From Lentisphaeria bacterium (GTDB lineage Bacteria; Verrucomicrobiota; Lentisphaeria; Victivallales; UBA1829), in contig JAFTJI010000224.1 in the NCBI GenBank assembly GCA_017456495.1, forward strand, positions 1-39,227: DNA of 39,227 nt, written 5' to 3'. Below the pieces are notes generated by a model, which ran no database searches, had not been told where the DNA came from, and saw only the letters and a program-made list of their open reading frames with translations. The first letter of the stretch is position 1, and every line of letters begins with the position of its first letter. Positions 30,980 to 39,227 of this stretch are shown piece by piece. A program made the position numbers and the translations under genes.

Positions 30980-33586
30980 TCAGCTTTTTCTGCAGATCTG
31001 ATACATAAACTGCGGCTGATATACTCCATGACAGAGACGGTAACCCGTCATGGAATGTTCCGGGGCACAGTCCTGTTCATTCTTCCCTCTGTAATACAGA
31101 TATCGTCCAAAGGCAATTCTGAACGAAGCCGGATCGGAAGTAAAGAGTTTGTACGGAACCCGGAACGAAATTTTCCAGCACTCTTCACTGAGTTCAGTTA
31201 TCTTGAAAGAACTTCCGGAAATATTGGGAAAGAAAGTTCCTCTCCTGCTGAGATCCAGCAACAACAGAGGCGTATAACAGTTTTCACGCAGCGTTACCAT
31301 GATCTGATCGGAATCCGATTTTCCGTTAAGCGTAAGGTCTATCAATAAATCACTTTGATCATATTCCAGACTCCAGGTGAAACTTCCGGCTTTGTGTTCG
31401 CCTCTGCCGTCTCCGATCGGAACAAGCGTGGAACATGCCGGGGCAGGGGAAACAAGTTCCCGTTCCAGCATGGCAGCTCTCGCCTCCAGTTTTTCGGGAA
31501 AATACTTGTAGTTTTCCGCTTCGGAGTGAAAGCCTATACGGGAATCTTTCCGGCAGAGTTCAGCGGCCTCCCGGGAAACTTTGATTTGCCGTTCAAGAAT
31601 CTCTTTCATAACAGGAGTTACGCCGGAATTTTTGCTGCGTTCACTGTAGAATTTAAAAATATCATATCCCGCGATGAAGTGAAGTTCCAGCACCCGGAGC
31701 AGATCAATATCCCGGAGCCGTTCCGGTTTGTGTGAAAAAATCTGCTTCAGCGGTTCCAGTTTTGCAACCGCCTTGCTCCAGCCGGAACTCAGACGGTGTG
31801 CAAGTTCCGTGACTTCTTCCAGTGTGTGATTTTCCAGAGCCTCTCCGATCGTGTCTCCGCTGACCGGATAATTGGTTTGCCAGGTGGGTGCAAGAGGAAG
31901 ATTCTGTTCGTTGCAGTACAACGGCCAGACGATCCCATCGTGATATGGTCCATAATACTGCATCGTATTGGAAAGCGGATAATTGCTGTATGCTTCGCTG
32001 CACTTGCTGTAAACTTCAGCCACTGCATCAGCATATTTTCCCCATTCCGGACGCAGAAGCCCGGATAAAAAAGTCTGTTCATCTGATGAGAAATCTTCAA
32101 AGCTCAATAACCCGGCAGCCTTATTCATGATTCCGGGATAATTTCCGAAATACCAGCACTGCATAACCGTTTCGACACCCAGTTCCCGCATGGCGCGGTA
32201 CTTACGGTAGAGCAAGCCCGGAACAGGAATATAGGGAACTGTCGCAAGTTCATGAGAACAGCCCACTTGCAGTTTTGCACCCGGCTTGATCCCGGGCGGG
32301 CATTGTGCCGCAAAACGACGGAACCGTTCGGAAGGTCCGACATAAGAGAGCCAATAATCGCCTCCCACACGTTTTTTCCCGAGCTGTTCCGCAGTTCCGC
32401 CGGATTCAAAGTTCCACATGGGCGTTGCACCCTCCGGCATTTTGCTCAATGTATAAACCCAATCCCGCTGTTCCAGCGCATTGGGGATATAGTTCCAGCT
32501 GATAAATTCCGCTTCGGGAGAAGCTGCCCGCATTCCGGCTGTCATGGCTGAAACAGAGTTGAAGATGATCTCATTGTGGGGCAGATGACCGCAGCGGGGA
32601 CATTTTATTTCCGTTCCTTCTTCTTTCGACCATTCGATTTCCGTATGGATGGAACTCAAACAGGTGGTGCTGCGTTCTCCGAGAGAGATATTTATCATAC
32701 CGCCCAGATCCGGAACCTCTGAAAAGATGTAGTTCACTGACTCATAAAGATACCGCTGCGCCGTTTTCGAGGATGGACAGAAACAGACTCTGCCGCCGGG
32801 CAGTTTCGCGCCCGCAAGCTCCGGATATTTTTTGATAACGGGATCGTTTGCATCCCAACTCACCGGTTCAATGGTGAAAATATATGTTTTGATCCCGTAG
32901 CGCAGACATTGTGCCACTGTCCGGCGCAATTTCGCCAACCGTTTCGGGGCATCTTTTCCGTAATCAGGCGCAAACCCTGTCCGGCAGAGATCTTTGAACG
33001 TTACAGTCAGCCACAAGCCGTTGATCCCTTCGTGCGCCAACCGGTTGAGATACGCATCCGGATAATAGTCATATTCATCGAGAAGCTCATCCCGATTGTT
33101 TGGCGGACGGCGGATCGGTCCGAAAAAACAGCGGGAAATGCGGTGCTTTACCCACGCCTTTTTGCGGATGATCCCGGGCTCCAGAACGGCTTCACCGTTA
33201 CCCATGATAAGATCTTCCAAATGGCAGATCCCACGCCGGATCCCTTCAAGATTTGAGCCGTAAATGCAGCATTCATCCTTTGAAATTTCAATCTCAAAAG
33301 AATCATAAGGTCCGCACTCTTTGATCCGGGCTATGATCGGATAATTCCCGGTGGGGATTTCCATTTCCCGGAAAAAGCCTTCCAGATCATCAAATGCCGT
33401 GCAGAGCATACCTTTTGCATCGGTGATTTCTTTCACGATCTTAACGCCGCCAGAAAGAAAAACCGGATTTTTGATGTTGCTTCCGGAAATGGAAAAAGAA
33501 CGCTTTTCCGGTTTTTTCAGCTCTTCCGCAAAACGCCAGTTTTCCTGCGCCGGAAGCGGCACGGACGAAATGATATCTGTCTGCAT
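30980..33586 (-). CDS. GH20-like family glycoside hydrolase candidate
   Basis: About 868 residues. The N-terminal part, 'DSFEIEISKDECCIYGSNLEGIRRGICHLEDLI', is the GH20b/alpha-glucuronidase N-domain pattern that precedes a TIM barrel in exo-acting glycosidases. The barrel follows from about 150: 'RISRCFFGPIRRPPN', 'LNRLAHEGINGLWLTVTF', 'CLRYGIKTYIFTIEP', 'INISLGERSTTCLSS', then a 'CPRCGH' metal-like motif and 'EAEFISWNYIP'. The C-terminus has helices and a beta domain. The catalytic pair is not obvious; the Glu in 'LGERSTT' is one candidate. No signal peptide seen. It follows the pseudopilin gene by 19 bp. ATG 33586 is preferred over TTG 33598. Confidence 0.6.
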   Translation of the reverse strand: MQTDIISSVPLPAQENWRFAEELKKPEKRSFSISGSNIKNPVFLSGGVKIVKEITDAKGMLCTAFDDLEGFFREMEIPTGNYPIIARIKECGPYDSFEIEISKDECCIYGSNLEGIRRGICHLEDLIMGNGEAVLEPGIIRKKAWVKHRISRCFFGPIRRPPNNRDELLDEYDYYPDAYLNRLAHEGINGLWLTVTFKDLCRTGFAPDYGKDAPKRLAKLRRTVAQCLRYGIKTYIFTIEPVSWDANDPVIKKYPELAGAKLPGGRVCFCPSSKTAQRYLYESVNYIFSEVPDLGGMINISLGERSTTCLSSIHTEIEWSKEEGTEIKCPRCGHLPHNEIIFNSVSAMTAGMRAASPEAEFISWNYIPNALEQRDWVYTLSKMPEGATPMWNFESGGTAEQLGKKRVGGDYWLSYVGPSERFRRFAAQCPPGIKPGAKLQVGCSHELATVPYIPVPGLLYRKYRAMRELGVETVMQCWYFGNYPGIMNKAAGLLSFEDFSSDEQTFLSGLLRPEWGKYADAVAEVYSKCSEAYSNYPLSNTMQYYGPYHDGIVWPLYCNEQNLPLAPTWQTNYPVSGDTIGEALENHTLEEVTELAHRLSSGWSKAVAKLEPLKQIFSHKPERLRDIDLLRVLELHFIAGYDIFKFYSERSKNSGVTPVMKEILERQIKVSREAAELCRKDSRIGFHSEAENYKYFPEKLEARAAMLERELVSPAPACSTLVPIGDGRGEHKAGSFTWSLEYDQSDLLIDLTLNGKSDSDQIMVTLRENCYTPLLLLDLSRRGTFFPNISGSSFKITELSEECWKISFRVPYKLFTSDPASFRIAFGRYLYYRGKNEQDCAPEHSMTGYRLCHGVYQPQFMYQICRKS

Positions 33587-33605
33587 TCTGCGCCCCAAAA
33601 AGACA

Positions 33606-34322
33606 TTAAATTCCGTCGATCAGATATTGGTCATGGAATCCGGGAATATTGGGACTCAGGAGTTCAGAGATTCCGACAAAATGCCCCCAGAAGTACAACC
33701 AGTTGTCGCCGTTCAGGATTTTTTTCAGCGATCTTGTATGACCGTCAACAAAAACAAAATTGCAGGATCCTCCATGACGGAAGTCCGGAGAGTACATTCC
33801 TGTATAGGTGATGATGGCTGCGTTGTTTGATTGACCTGAGGTAGCTCCGGACTGCTTGTATGTCTGGCTGTCTCCAAACAGGATCTTCCGTCCCGGATGG
33901 GTGACACGGCTGATTTTTTTATGCACAGTTGCATTCAAATTCAATGTATAAAGCGATGCACCGTAAGACATGTTATAGGTCCCATGATCTCCGCCCCAGG
34001 CTTTATGATCGTAACTGTCAGGTGCATTTCTTGTTCTGCATTCCGTTAAAATATTGACACTTCCCAGGTAAGGCATAATTCTGTCTGAATAATATGGAGA
34101 CAGGTTATTGGGCAGATATTCATCAAAGTCTTTGACATACATCATAACAGCCAGGTTCATCTGCTTGAGATTGCCTGCACATGCTGTTTTCCGGGCAGCG
34201 ATCAGGGATCTGTTCAATGCCGGCAGCAGCAATCCGGCAAGGATCGCAATAATGGCAATCACAACAAGAAGTTCAATCAGGGTGAATTGCCGTACAGAAG
34301 ATTTTTTGTTCATCAGTTTCAT
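33606..34322 (-). CDS. H-X9-DG pseudopilin in the glycan operon
   Basis: About 238 residues. '[44 protein letters not shown]' is the N-methylation/pseudopilin start, followed by '[17 protein letters not shown]' and '[20 protein letters not shown]', the H-X9-DG signature of Lentisphaerota and Planctomycete pseudopilin-like proteins. They are expected in the inner membrane or in a pseudopilus built by the type II machine, and their individual roles are unknown. ATG 34322 has AAAGG at 10 bases; an upstream GTG 34340 would overlap the DUF4838 stop (GTGA). Gln occupies -1. It lies between two large glycan-enzyme-like genes in one operon. Confidence 0.88.
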   Translation of the reverse strand: MKLMNKKSSVRQFTLIELLVVIAIIAILAGLLLPALNRSLIAARKTACAGNLKQMNLAVMMYVKDFDEYLPNNLSPYYSDRIMPYLGSVNILTECRTRNAPDSYDHKAWGGDHGTYNMSYGASLYTLNLNATVHKKISRVTHPGRKILFGDSQTYKQSGATSGQSNNAAIITYTGMYSPDFRHGGSCNFVFVDGHTRSLKKILNGDNWLYFWGHFVGISELLSPNIPGFHDQYLIDGI

Positions 34323-34336
34323 GGTAAGAAAACCTT

Positions 34337-37300
34337 TCACTTGGCGCGTTCAATTGTTATTGATATGTTTTTCAGTTCCAGCTTTGTATCAGGGAAAGCG
34401 TAAAACATCGGACGGAATACAGACGGGTTCTTTCCCGGACGGTTTTTGACAACAAAGACCGTCTCCATCTCTGTAAACTGATCCGGTGTATTCAACATCG
34501 TCCGTTTATGTTCCAGGAAGGAATATCCCCTGACCGTATCATAAAAGAAGTACATTCCCGGAGCAAAAAGACCTTTTCCTTTCACGGAATAGCGGACGGT
34601 GATCTTATCGCCATCTTTGCACGGGAACTTATTCTTGTGCAGGAGATATCTGTACCGCTTGAGATCCGGCATTTTTGTTCCGAAATCCACGACCCCGTCC
34701 TGAGCGGAAAGTGCTGCTGTCTGACCTTTTCCAAGCAATTCCCACCATTGATCCGGGAATTTTGCTCCGGGCAATACGCGGAACGCTCCATTGACTTCAA
34801 CCGTTTCTCTGTTTGTCTGCATCTGCGGGAGTTTTTCTTCTGCCGCAGGAACCAGCGTTACAGAGACATTTTTCAGTTCCAGTTTTGTGTTGGGGAACGC
34901 ATAGAACATGGGCATGAATTTTCCGGGGATTTGACCGGGGCGTGTCGTTACGATGAAAATCGTTTCCATCTCTGTGAACTTGTCCGGTGAATTAAATTCT
35001 GTACGCTTATGTTCCAGGAAAGACTGTCCCAGCAGATCGTTATAGTAAAAATACATTCCCGGCGCAAAAAGCCCTTTCCCTTTCACAGAGTAGCGGACAA
35101 TGAGCTTGTCGCCGACTTTGCAGGGATAGCGTTTTTTATGCAGAAGGTATCTGTACCGTTTGAGATCCGGAGCTTTTGTTCCGAAATCCACGATTCCGTT
35201 CTGTACGGACAGAGAAGCTGTTTGGTTTTTCGCAAGCAATTCTCTCCACTGATCCGGGAATTTTGTTCCGGGCAATACGCTGAAGGTTCCGTTGATATCA
35301 AAGGTCTGCTTCTTTGTTTCCTGGGTGATATAAATGATCCCGGGCTTCAGCATGCCTTCATGGTAATCATTTGTATAAATGGGACTCCATGAGTAAGAGT
35401 TCAGGGCACCTTTCTGGAAATCTGTGCGGTAAATGTTTGCGCTGATCGTTTCTCCAGCCCGGATTGCCGGACCGTAGCCCGGAATTTTATTGAGAGGAAC
35501 GCAGACTTTCACGATCCAGCGGTTTCCTGTCCGGATATTTTCAATCTTGATCACATCGGAGCTTACTTTCTGTTTTCGCGGGGCTCCATGGATCACTGTT
35601 CTCAGGTTGATCTCGCTCTTGCCTGACGGTGCAGCAGAAATCTGGAAGTAATCTGAACCTGCACGTTTGGCAAGAAAGATTTCCATATTGTTTTCCCAGA
35701 AGGGGGCGCGTTCCGCATTCTTCAAGGCCTTTGTATTATTTTCCTCGTAACAGATATAAAGATATTTGTCATCAGAAACGATACGGATATCCGGTTTCCA
35801 ATTGACATCTTCACCGTCGAGAGTGCGCCATTCTTTCAGCGGAGCAGCCTGTTCAAAGGAGACTTTGGAAAGATCTCCGTTTGCGGGGGCGATCCGTCTT
35901 GTCAAACCCTGAGAGATGGGCTTGTTCCGGTTTTTCTCTCTGCGTTCGAAAGCCGCGCGGCCTTCCACTGCCTGTTTCCAGATGTGATTGAAGAAACGTT
36001 CGACTCTGGCGCGTTCTTCGGGAGTGGATGCAGCTCTCCGGGCTTCGTCAATATATCCCTGCAGCATCTTCATCCGTTCCGGTGTGCCGTAATGCCAGTT
36101 TCTGCGTTCGGTCTGATACCCGTAAATATAGGATCCACCGATCACTTTGTTTCTGGAGGCTTCGCTCATATTGGCAGGATCCCAGCAGATTTTTTCCAGC
36201 TGAGAGTAGAATTTTCTCATTGCCGGTCCGGCTTTGCCGTAATAACTGCGGAAGTAATCTTCGATGATCTCATCTGTATTCACAGAAGCATCATAGGTGA
36301 TCCGGGAGGCAAGATAACATTCCAGAACATGATGCTGGATATTGATCTCTCCGAACCATCCCTTGATTCCGTCTTGAGCAAACTCTTTCATGTATTCCGC
36401 AGTTTTCCACGGATAGAGGAACGGGAAAAATTTGTTGTACCTGTAGATGATCGTCGCTTCTGACCACGGTGAAAGCATGTAGGTCCAAACCATCAACGGA
36501 CGGTTTTTGATTTCTTTATTGACCCATGTCTTGTAAACTGCATGCTGGCGCGCATAGATCCCGGGGTGATAATAAGCCTGCAGACTCAGACAGATCATGA
36601 CAGCCACGGAGGGGTGCAGTTTTGTTTTCGGGTATGTTCCGCCGCCGCTGTAACAGAGCGTGGAGATCCCGCTGTTGGGATCTTTCTTTGAAATTGCTTC
36701 TGCAAGACGGTTGATGAACTCATAACGGAGTTCCACATAGGGCTTTTTCTTGATATAAGCCTGGCAGTTTGCACACTTGCAGAAATAGTTGTTGTCGTCT
36801 TCCTGGAAGGCATAATAATAGGGCTGACCTGCCATCCTGGGACGCCAGCCGTAACTGCCGGGGACCCGTTTCCCTTTGAGAGATTCCAAAGCCTCCCAGA
36901 TGAAATAGTCCAGCGTTCCTTTCTGAGTAAGGCACAGCTGCGGCGGCAGATCGGGATCATCCGGATATTCCGGTCCGATGACTGCGGCAAGTCTTCCTTT
37001 ATACCCCTGAGCAAACAATTCATGACGTTTTTCTTTGAAGAGAACTGCTCTGTCTTTGGACTTTGCTTTGCCCCAGTACCGGAAAAAAATCCCCCAGGTA
37101 CTGTGATTGGAAATGCCGTACATCGTATTCAAACGCCAGCGCAGAAACATCATTTCGTAGTCGCGCTTCATTCCGTTTTCGATCTTGTAATTGGCAATCG
37201 CGCGGAACGCATCGAAACTGGGCGCACGGTATCTGCGGAACGGTTTTACTTTGACAGTTGCCCGCTTGGTATAGGTCATTCCAAGATCGCCGGGACCATA

Positions 37301-37771
37301 ATAACGCACATTCAGAGCATCTTCGATGAAGTCATAAACCGCGTAGGTGGTGGAACGGTAATACCAATCCCGTTTCGGGAACGTGTACCATTTTGCATAA
37401 TCAACTTTCCCGTAATCTTTTTCATCGTTCCCCATGAGGAAAATGTTATTGTCTTTGTAATCGACAAGATAATACTCTTTCTTCAGCTCCTTATCCGGAA
37501 AACCTTTCTTGAGACTTTCGCCGGATTGTCCGACGTAGATCAAGACCTTATGTTTTCCGGACGGGGTCGCGCGGATCTCCACATTGCAGGCGGCTATTTT
37601 ATTCAAAGCATATTGCAGTTCCAGTGCAGCAAACTGGGCGGAACGGACAGGTTTGTCTCCTAAAATAATTTCACAGTCAGGTTTCCCATCCTGTATCAGA
37701 ACGATTTCTTCAGCTGCCGAAACCACAACGGTCAGCAACAGAACAATAAGCAGAAAAAATTTCTTCATCAT
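34337..37771 (-). CDS. Exported DUF4838 protein with CBM9-like domain and two tandem C-terminal repeats
   Basis: 1144 residues with signal peptide (about 1-19, '[18 protein letters not shown]'). An alpha-glucuronidase-like N-domain ('[16 protein letters not shown]') lies at about 45-115. The DUF4838 TIM-barrel-like region (about 170-560) has '[20 protein letters not shown]', '[15 protein letters not shown]' and '[17 protein letters not shown]'. A CBM9/DOMON-like beta domain ('[16 protein letters not shown]', '[15 protein letters not shown]') covers about 625-815. Two copies of a roughly 160-residue module follow at about 821-983 and 989-1144, each with '[12 protein letters not shown]', '[17 protein letters not shown]' and 'FLEHKRT'. 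DUF4838 proteins are linked to glycan breakdown; the reaction is not established. Likely periplasmic or secreted by type II. Confidence 0.85.
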   Translation of the reverse strand: MMKKFFLLIVLLLTVVVSAAEEIVLIQDGKPDCEIILGDKPVRSAQFAALELQYALNKIAACNVEIRATPSGKHKVLIYVGQSGESLKKGFPDKELKKEYYLVDYKDNNIFLMGNDEKDYGKVDYAKWYTFPKRDWYYRSTTYAVYDFIEDALNVRYYGPGDLGMTYTKRATVKVKPFRRYRAPSFDAFRAIANYKIENGMKRDYEMMFLRWRLNTMYGISNHSTWGIFFRYWGKAKSKDRAVLFKEKRHELFAQGYKGRLAAVIGPEYPDDPDLPPQLCLTQKGTLDYFIWEALESLKGKRVPGSYGWRPRMAGQPYYYAFQEDDNNYFCKCANCQAYIKKKPYVELRYEFINRLAEAISKKDPNSGISTLCYSGGGTYPKTKLHPSVAVMICLSLQAYYHPGIYARQHAVYKTWVNKEIKNRPLMVWTYMLSPWSEATIIYRYNKFFPFLYPWKTAEYMKEFAQDGIKGWFGEINIQHHVLECYLASRITYDASVNTDEIIEDYFRSYYGKAGPAMRKFYSQLEKICWDPANMSEASRNKVIGGSYIYGYQTERRNWHYGTPERMKMLQGYIDEARRAASTPEERARVERFFNHIWKQAVEGRAAFERREKNRNKPISQGLTRRIAPANGDLSKVSFEQAAPLKEWRTLDGEDVNWKPDIRIVSDDKYLYICYEENNTKALKNAERAPFWENNMEIFLAKRAGSDYFQISAAPSGKSEINLRTVIHGAPRKQKVSSDVIKIENIRTGNRWIVKVCVPLNKIPGYGPAIRAGETISANIYRTDFQKGALNSYSWSPIYTNDYHEGMLKPGIIYITQETKKQTFDINGTFSVLPGTKFPDQWRELLAKNQTASLSVQNGIVDFGTKAPDLKRYRYLLHKKRYPCKVGDKLIVRYSVKGKGLFAPGMYFYYNDLLGQSFLEHKRTEFNSPDKFTEMETIFIVTTRPGQIPGKFMPMFYAFPNTKLELKNVSVTLVPAAEEKLPQMQTNRETVEVNGAFRVLPGAKFPDQWWELLGKGQTAALSAQDGVVDFGTKMPDLKRYRYLLHKNKFPCKDGDKITVRYSVKGKGLFAPGMYFFYDTVRGYSFLEHKRTMLNTPDQFTEMETVFVVKNRPGKNPSVFRPMFYAFPDTKLELKNISITIERAK
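34340..35310 (-). repeat. Tandem intragenic duplication of a ~490-bp module
   Basis: The two C-terminal modules of the DUF4838 gene are similar at DNA level: compare the stretches around 34562-34610 and 35062-35110, where most bases match. The copies are offset by about 500 bp and joined by a linker of about 6 codons. Confidence 0.8.
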
Positions 37772-37805
37772 AAAGTTGAATTACTCCCGGTGATTTTATG
37801 AAGAA

Positions 37806-37834
37806 CGCAGGCATCCTGTAAGAAGATGCCTGCG
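37806..37834 (-). terminator. Hairpin between deacetylase-like and DUF4838 genes
   Basis: CGCAGGCATC (37806-37815) pairs with GATGCCTGCG (37825-37834) across 9 nt. On the minus strand only TTCTTCAT follows, so termination may be partial. No clear promoter is visible between it and the DUF4838 start, so it may tune read-through within one operon. Confidence 0.5.
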
Positions 37835-37858
37835 CGATTCATTTTTATTGCTTGTTTT

Positions 37859-39055
37859 TTACTTGTCCCAGCTGGTATTTCCGAGGATACCATCATTGTA
37901 GAAGGTGGGGGCATAGCCGTTTTCAGTGAAGATCTTAGCTGTGAGAGCCAGACGTTCCATGTGATCCGGAATGTAGTTCGGATAGCTTGGGAAGGTGTAC
38001 TGTTCATGGCTTGCATAGTTCATGGCTTCCACGCCGTAACGTTCGGCTGTCTTCAGGTAAGCATCCATCTTACCGGGGATCTCTTCGAGCGGAACAAGGT
38101 TTCCGCAGATGGTTCCGCGGAAGAAGATCACGTCGAGAGTCGGATCGTAATATGCGAAATGACGGGTCAGGTAATCAGTTTCTTCCGGATAGTCATAGTG
38201 CATCTTCAAGCCTTCGGTGGAAGCGGCTTTGTCCACTCCGGAGAGGGAGCGCGCCTGAATCTGCTGCATGTTACCGCCGGACTGACGGTCTTTGAGGCTG
38301 GGACCACCCATGACTCTTGCGCGGAAGTTGCTGGAGTAGCAGCGGGTTCCGCGTTTGATGATCTCCTGCGCAGCGGTGGGGTGAATGTTTGCCCAGTGGA
38401 TCACGATCGGCGGAATGAATGCGTTTTCTCCTGCAAAACGGTAGATTTCATTCTGGATCAGATCATAGTCATTCCCGATATCTTCTGCAGATGCTTCCAG
38501 ATAGGGTCTGTCGGGAAATTCACTGTAAGAGTGGAAGGAGAATTTCAGCCAGTCAGAGTTGTCTTCGAACTCGGATTTCCAGATGTCCGGCATATCTTTG
38601 AGCAGGAATCCATCTTTGTCATGATCGTTCCGGTAGAACGCATTAAGGGTGACTTTGAAGCCGTACTCATCGTGGATCTTCTTCAATCCGGCGAGATAGA
38701 AGTGATCGAAAGCGCGCTGGGGACGCTGGCGTGCAAGTTCGGTGAACACAAAACTGTGGTCGTCGATATAGCAGTTGTAGCGGCGGGTGGATTTTTTATC
38801 CCAGACCAGCACGATGGATTGGGAATATTCTCCGTAGGGTGTCGTAACGGATGCCGTAACCTGATTCAGTTTCTGTGTCAGTTCGATTTCTGCAGAGAAG
38901 AGTCTGCCTTCCATAACAGCCGGAATGCCGTTAACTTTGACGGGCTGCCCGCTGTCGGAAATTCCGCTGACGGTGATTTTTAAAGAGTTTTCAGTTTCGA
39001 TCCCGTGATTGTGGTTCAGGATCGCCCCCTGCCGGTGACTTGTGATTTCAAGCAT
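37859..39055 (-). CDS. Polysaccharide-deacetylase-like protein
   Basis: About 398 residues. The N-terminal 90 or so form a beta-sandwich ('LEITSHRQGAILNHNHGIETENSLKITVSG', 'VKVNGIPAVMEGRLFSAEI') like a small Ig or carbohydrate-binding domain. The rest resembles a NodB-type deacetylase barrel: 'YNCYIDDHSFVF' with the Asp-Asp pair, 'FKVTLNAFYRND', 'WLKFSFHSYSEFPDRPY' with a metal-type His, and 'YGVEAMNYASHEQYTF'. The canonical HxxxH motif is not clear, so activity is unproven. No signal peptide. Start 39055 has AAAAGGAA and lies about 46 nt after a predicted transcription start; the longer frame to 39136 covers the promoter. Confidence 0.65.
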   Translation of the reverse strand: MLEITSHRQGAILNHNHGIETENSLKITVSGISDSGQPVKVNGIPAVMEGRLFSAEIELTQKLNQVTASVTTPYGEYSQSIVLVWDKKSTRRYNCYIDDHSFVFTELARQRPQRAFDHFYLAGLKKIHDEYGFKVTLNAFYRNDHDKDGFLLKDMPDIWKSEFEDNSDWLKFSFHSYSEFPDRPYLEASAEDIGNDYDLIQNEIYRFAGENAFIPPIVIHWANIHPTAAQEIIKRGTRCYSSNFRARVMGGPSLKDRQSGGNMQQIQARSLSGVDKAASTEGLKMHYDYPEETDYLTRHFAYYDPTLDVIFFRGTICGNLVPLEEIPGKMDAYLKTAERYGVEAMNYASHEQYTFPSYPNYIPDHMERLALTAKIFTENGYAPTFYNDGILGNTSWDK

Positions 39056-39107
39056 GGTAAAATTCCTTTTCAGTTGAAATGGTATTTGCTTTAATAAATT
39101 CTGCCTT

Positions 39108-39136
39108 AATATAGCATAAATCCGGAAGCAAGTCAA
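39108..39136 (-). promoter_or_regulatory. Sigma-70 promoter of the glycan cluster
   Basis: On the minus strand TTGACT (39131-39136) and TATATT (39108-39113) are separated by exactly 17 bp. It would drive the deacetylase-like gene and possibly the genes beyond. Confidence 0.65.
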
Positions 39137-39143
39137 ATAGCGG

Positions 39144-39172
39144 TAATTTCAAAAGTCTTCAAAAATGACTGA
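39144..39172. repeat. End of a second copy of the palindromic element
   Basis: TAATTTCAAAAGTCTTCAAA and the following AATGACTGA match the reverse complement of the right end of the 30778-30973 element at 27 of 29 positions. Beyond it the sequence diverges, and GATCTTTGAAATTA forms its own small inverted repeat with TTTCAAA. It may be a shortened variant or a copy cut by the window edge. Confidence 0.6.
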
Positions 39173-39227
39173 TCTTTGAAATTATTTCATTGATACGGAG
39201 CAAAACCGTAAGGATAAGCAACAGTTG

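Noticed and set aside
37826-38983. 385-codon open frame antisense to the deacetylase-like gene
   Set aside because: The minus-strand frame has a promoter, ribosome-binding site and recognisable domains; the plus frame has none of these.

Overview
The window looks like chromosome of a Lentisphaerota bacterium of the Victivallis type. I infer this from protein character, not from a database match: '[14 protein letters not shown]' pseudopilin starts, an H-X9-DG pseudopilin next to DUF4838-type and GH-like proteins, a GntR regulator fused to a sugar-binding-protein-like domain, many AraC regulators, and frequent ATGA/GTGA gene overlaps. No rRNA, tRNA, CRISPR array, transposase or phage gene was found.

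Region 1-3500 is a worn accessory stretch. It holds an edge-truncated NTF2-like protein, a C-terminal fragment of a PHP-type phosphoesterase, an AT-rich AraC regulator, a palindrome made of the 5' ends of two pseudopilin genes meeting head-on, and a GntR/solute-binding fusion regulator with a consensus sigma-70 promoter and palindromic operators. Divergent from it, 3558-5740 encodes a MATE exporter coupled to an arylamine N-acetyltransferase.

Region 5981-17254 is one tightly packed type II secretion operon: a basic exported protein of unknown function, then GspL-, M- and C-like proteins, the secretin GspD, the ATPase GspE, GspF, the major pseudopilin GspG, and minor pseudopilins H, I, J and K. 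The prepilin peptidase is not in the window. All pseudopilins except GspK lack the usual glycine at -1.

Region 17277-21930 is on the minus strand: a NAD-binding epimerase/reductase-like protein, then an alpha-L-rhamnosidase (GH78) with a small ABM-fold monooxygenase-like protein. Region 21937-24865 (plus) carries dihydrolipoyl dehydrogenase, a histidine-phosphatase-like protein and a small lipoprotein, each closed by a clear terminator. Region 24902-27388 (minus) is dedA, a small exported protein and an N-acyl-D-amino-acid deacylase. Region 27471-30778 (plus) is a housekeeping operon, lgt, rluD-like and cmk, with an AraC regulator attached at its end.

Region 30980-39055 (minus) is a glycan-active cluster: a polysaccharide-deacetylase-like protein, a large exported DUF4838 protein with a CBM9-like domain and two tandem C-terminal repeats, an H-X9-DG pseudopilin, and a GH20-like enzyme. 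It is bordered by a 196-bp palindromic element at 30778-30973 and by a matching element end at 39144. Its pseudopilin, encoded between two large glycan-enzyme-like genes, together with the complete secretion operon upstream, suggests that each glycan locus carries its own pseudopilin feeding a shared type II machine. That is the most interesting hypothesis here.
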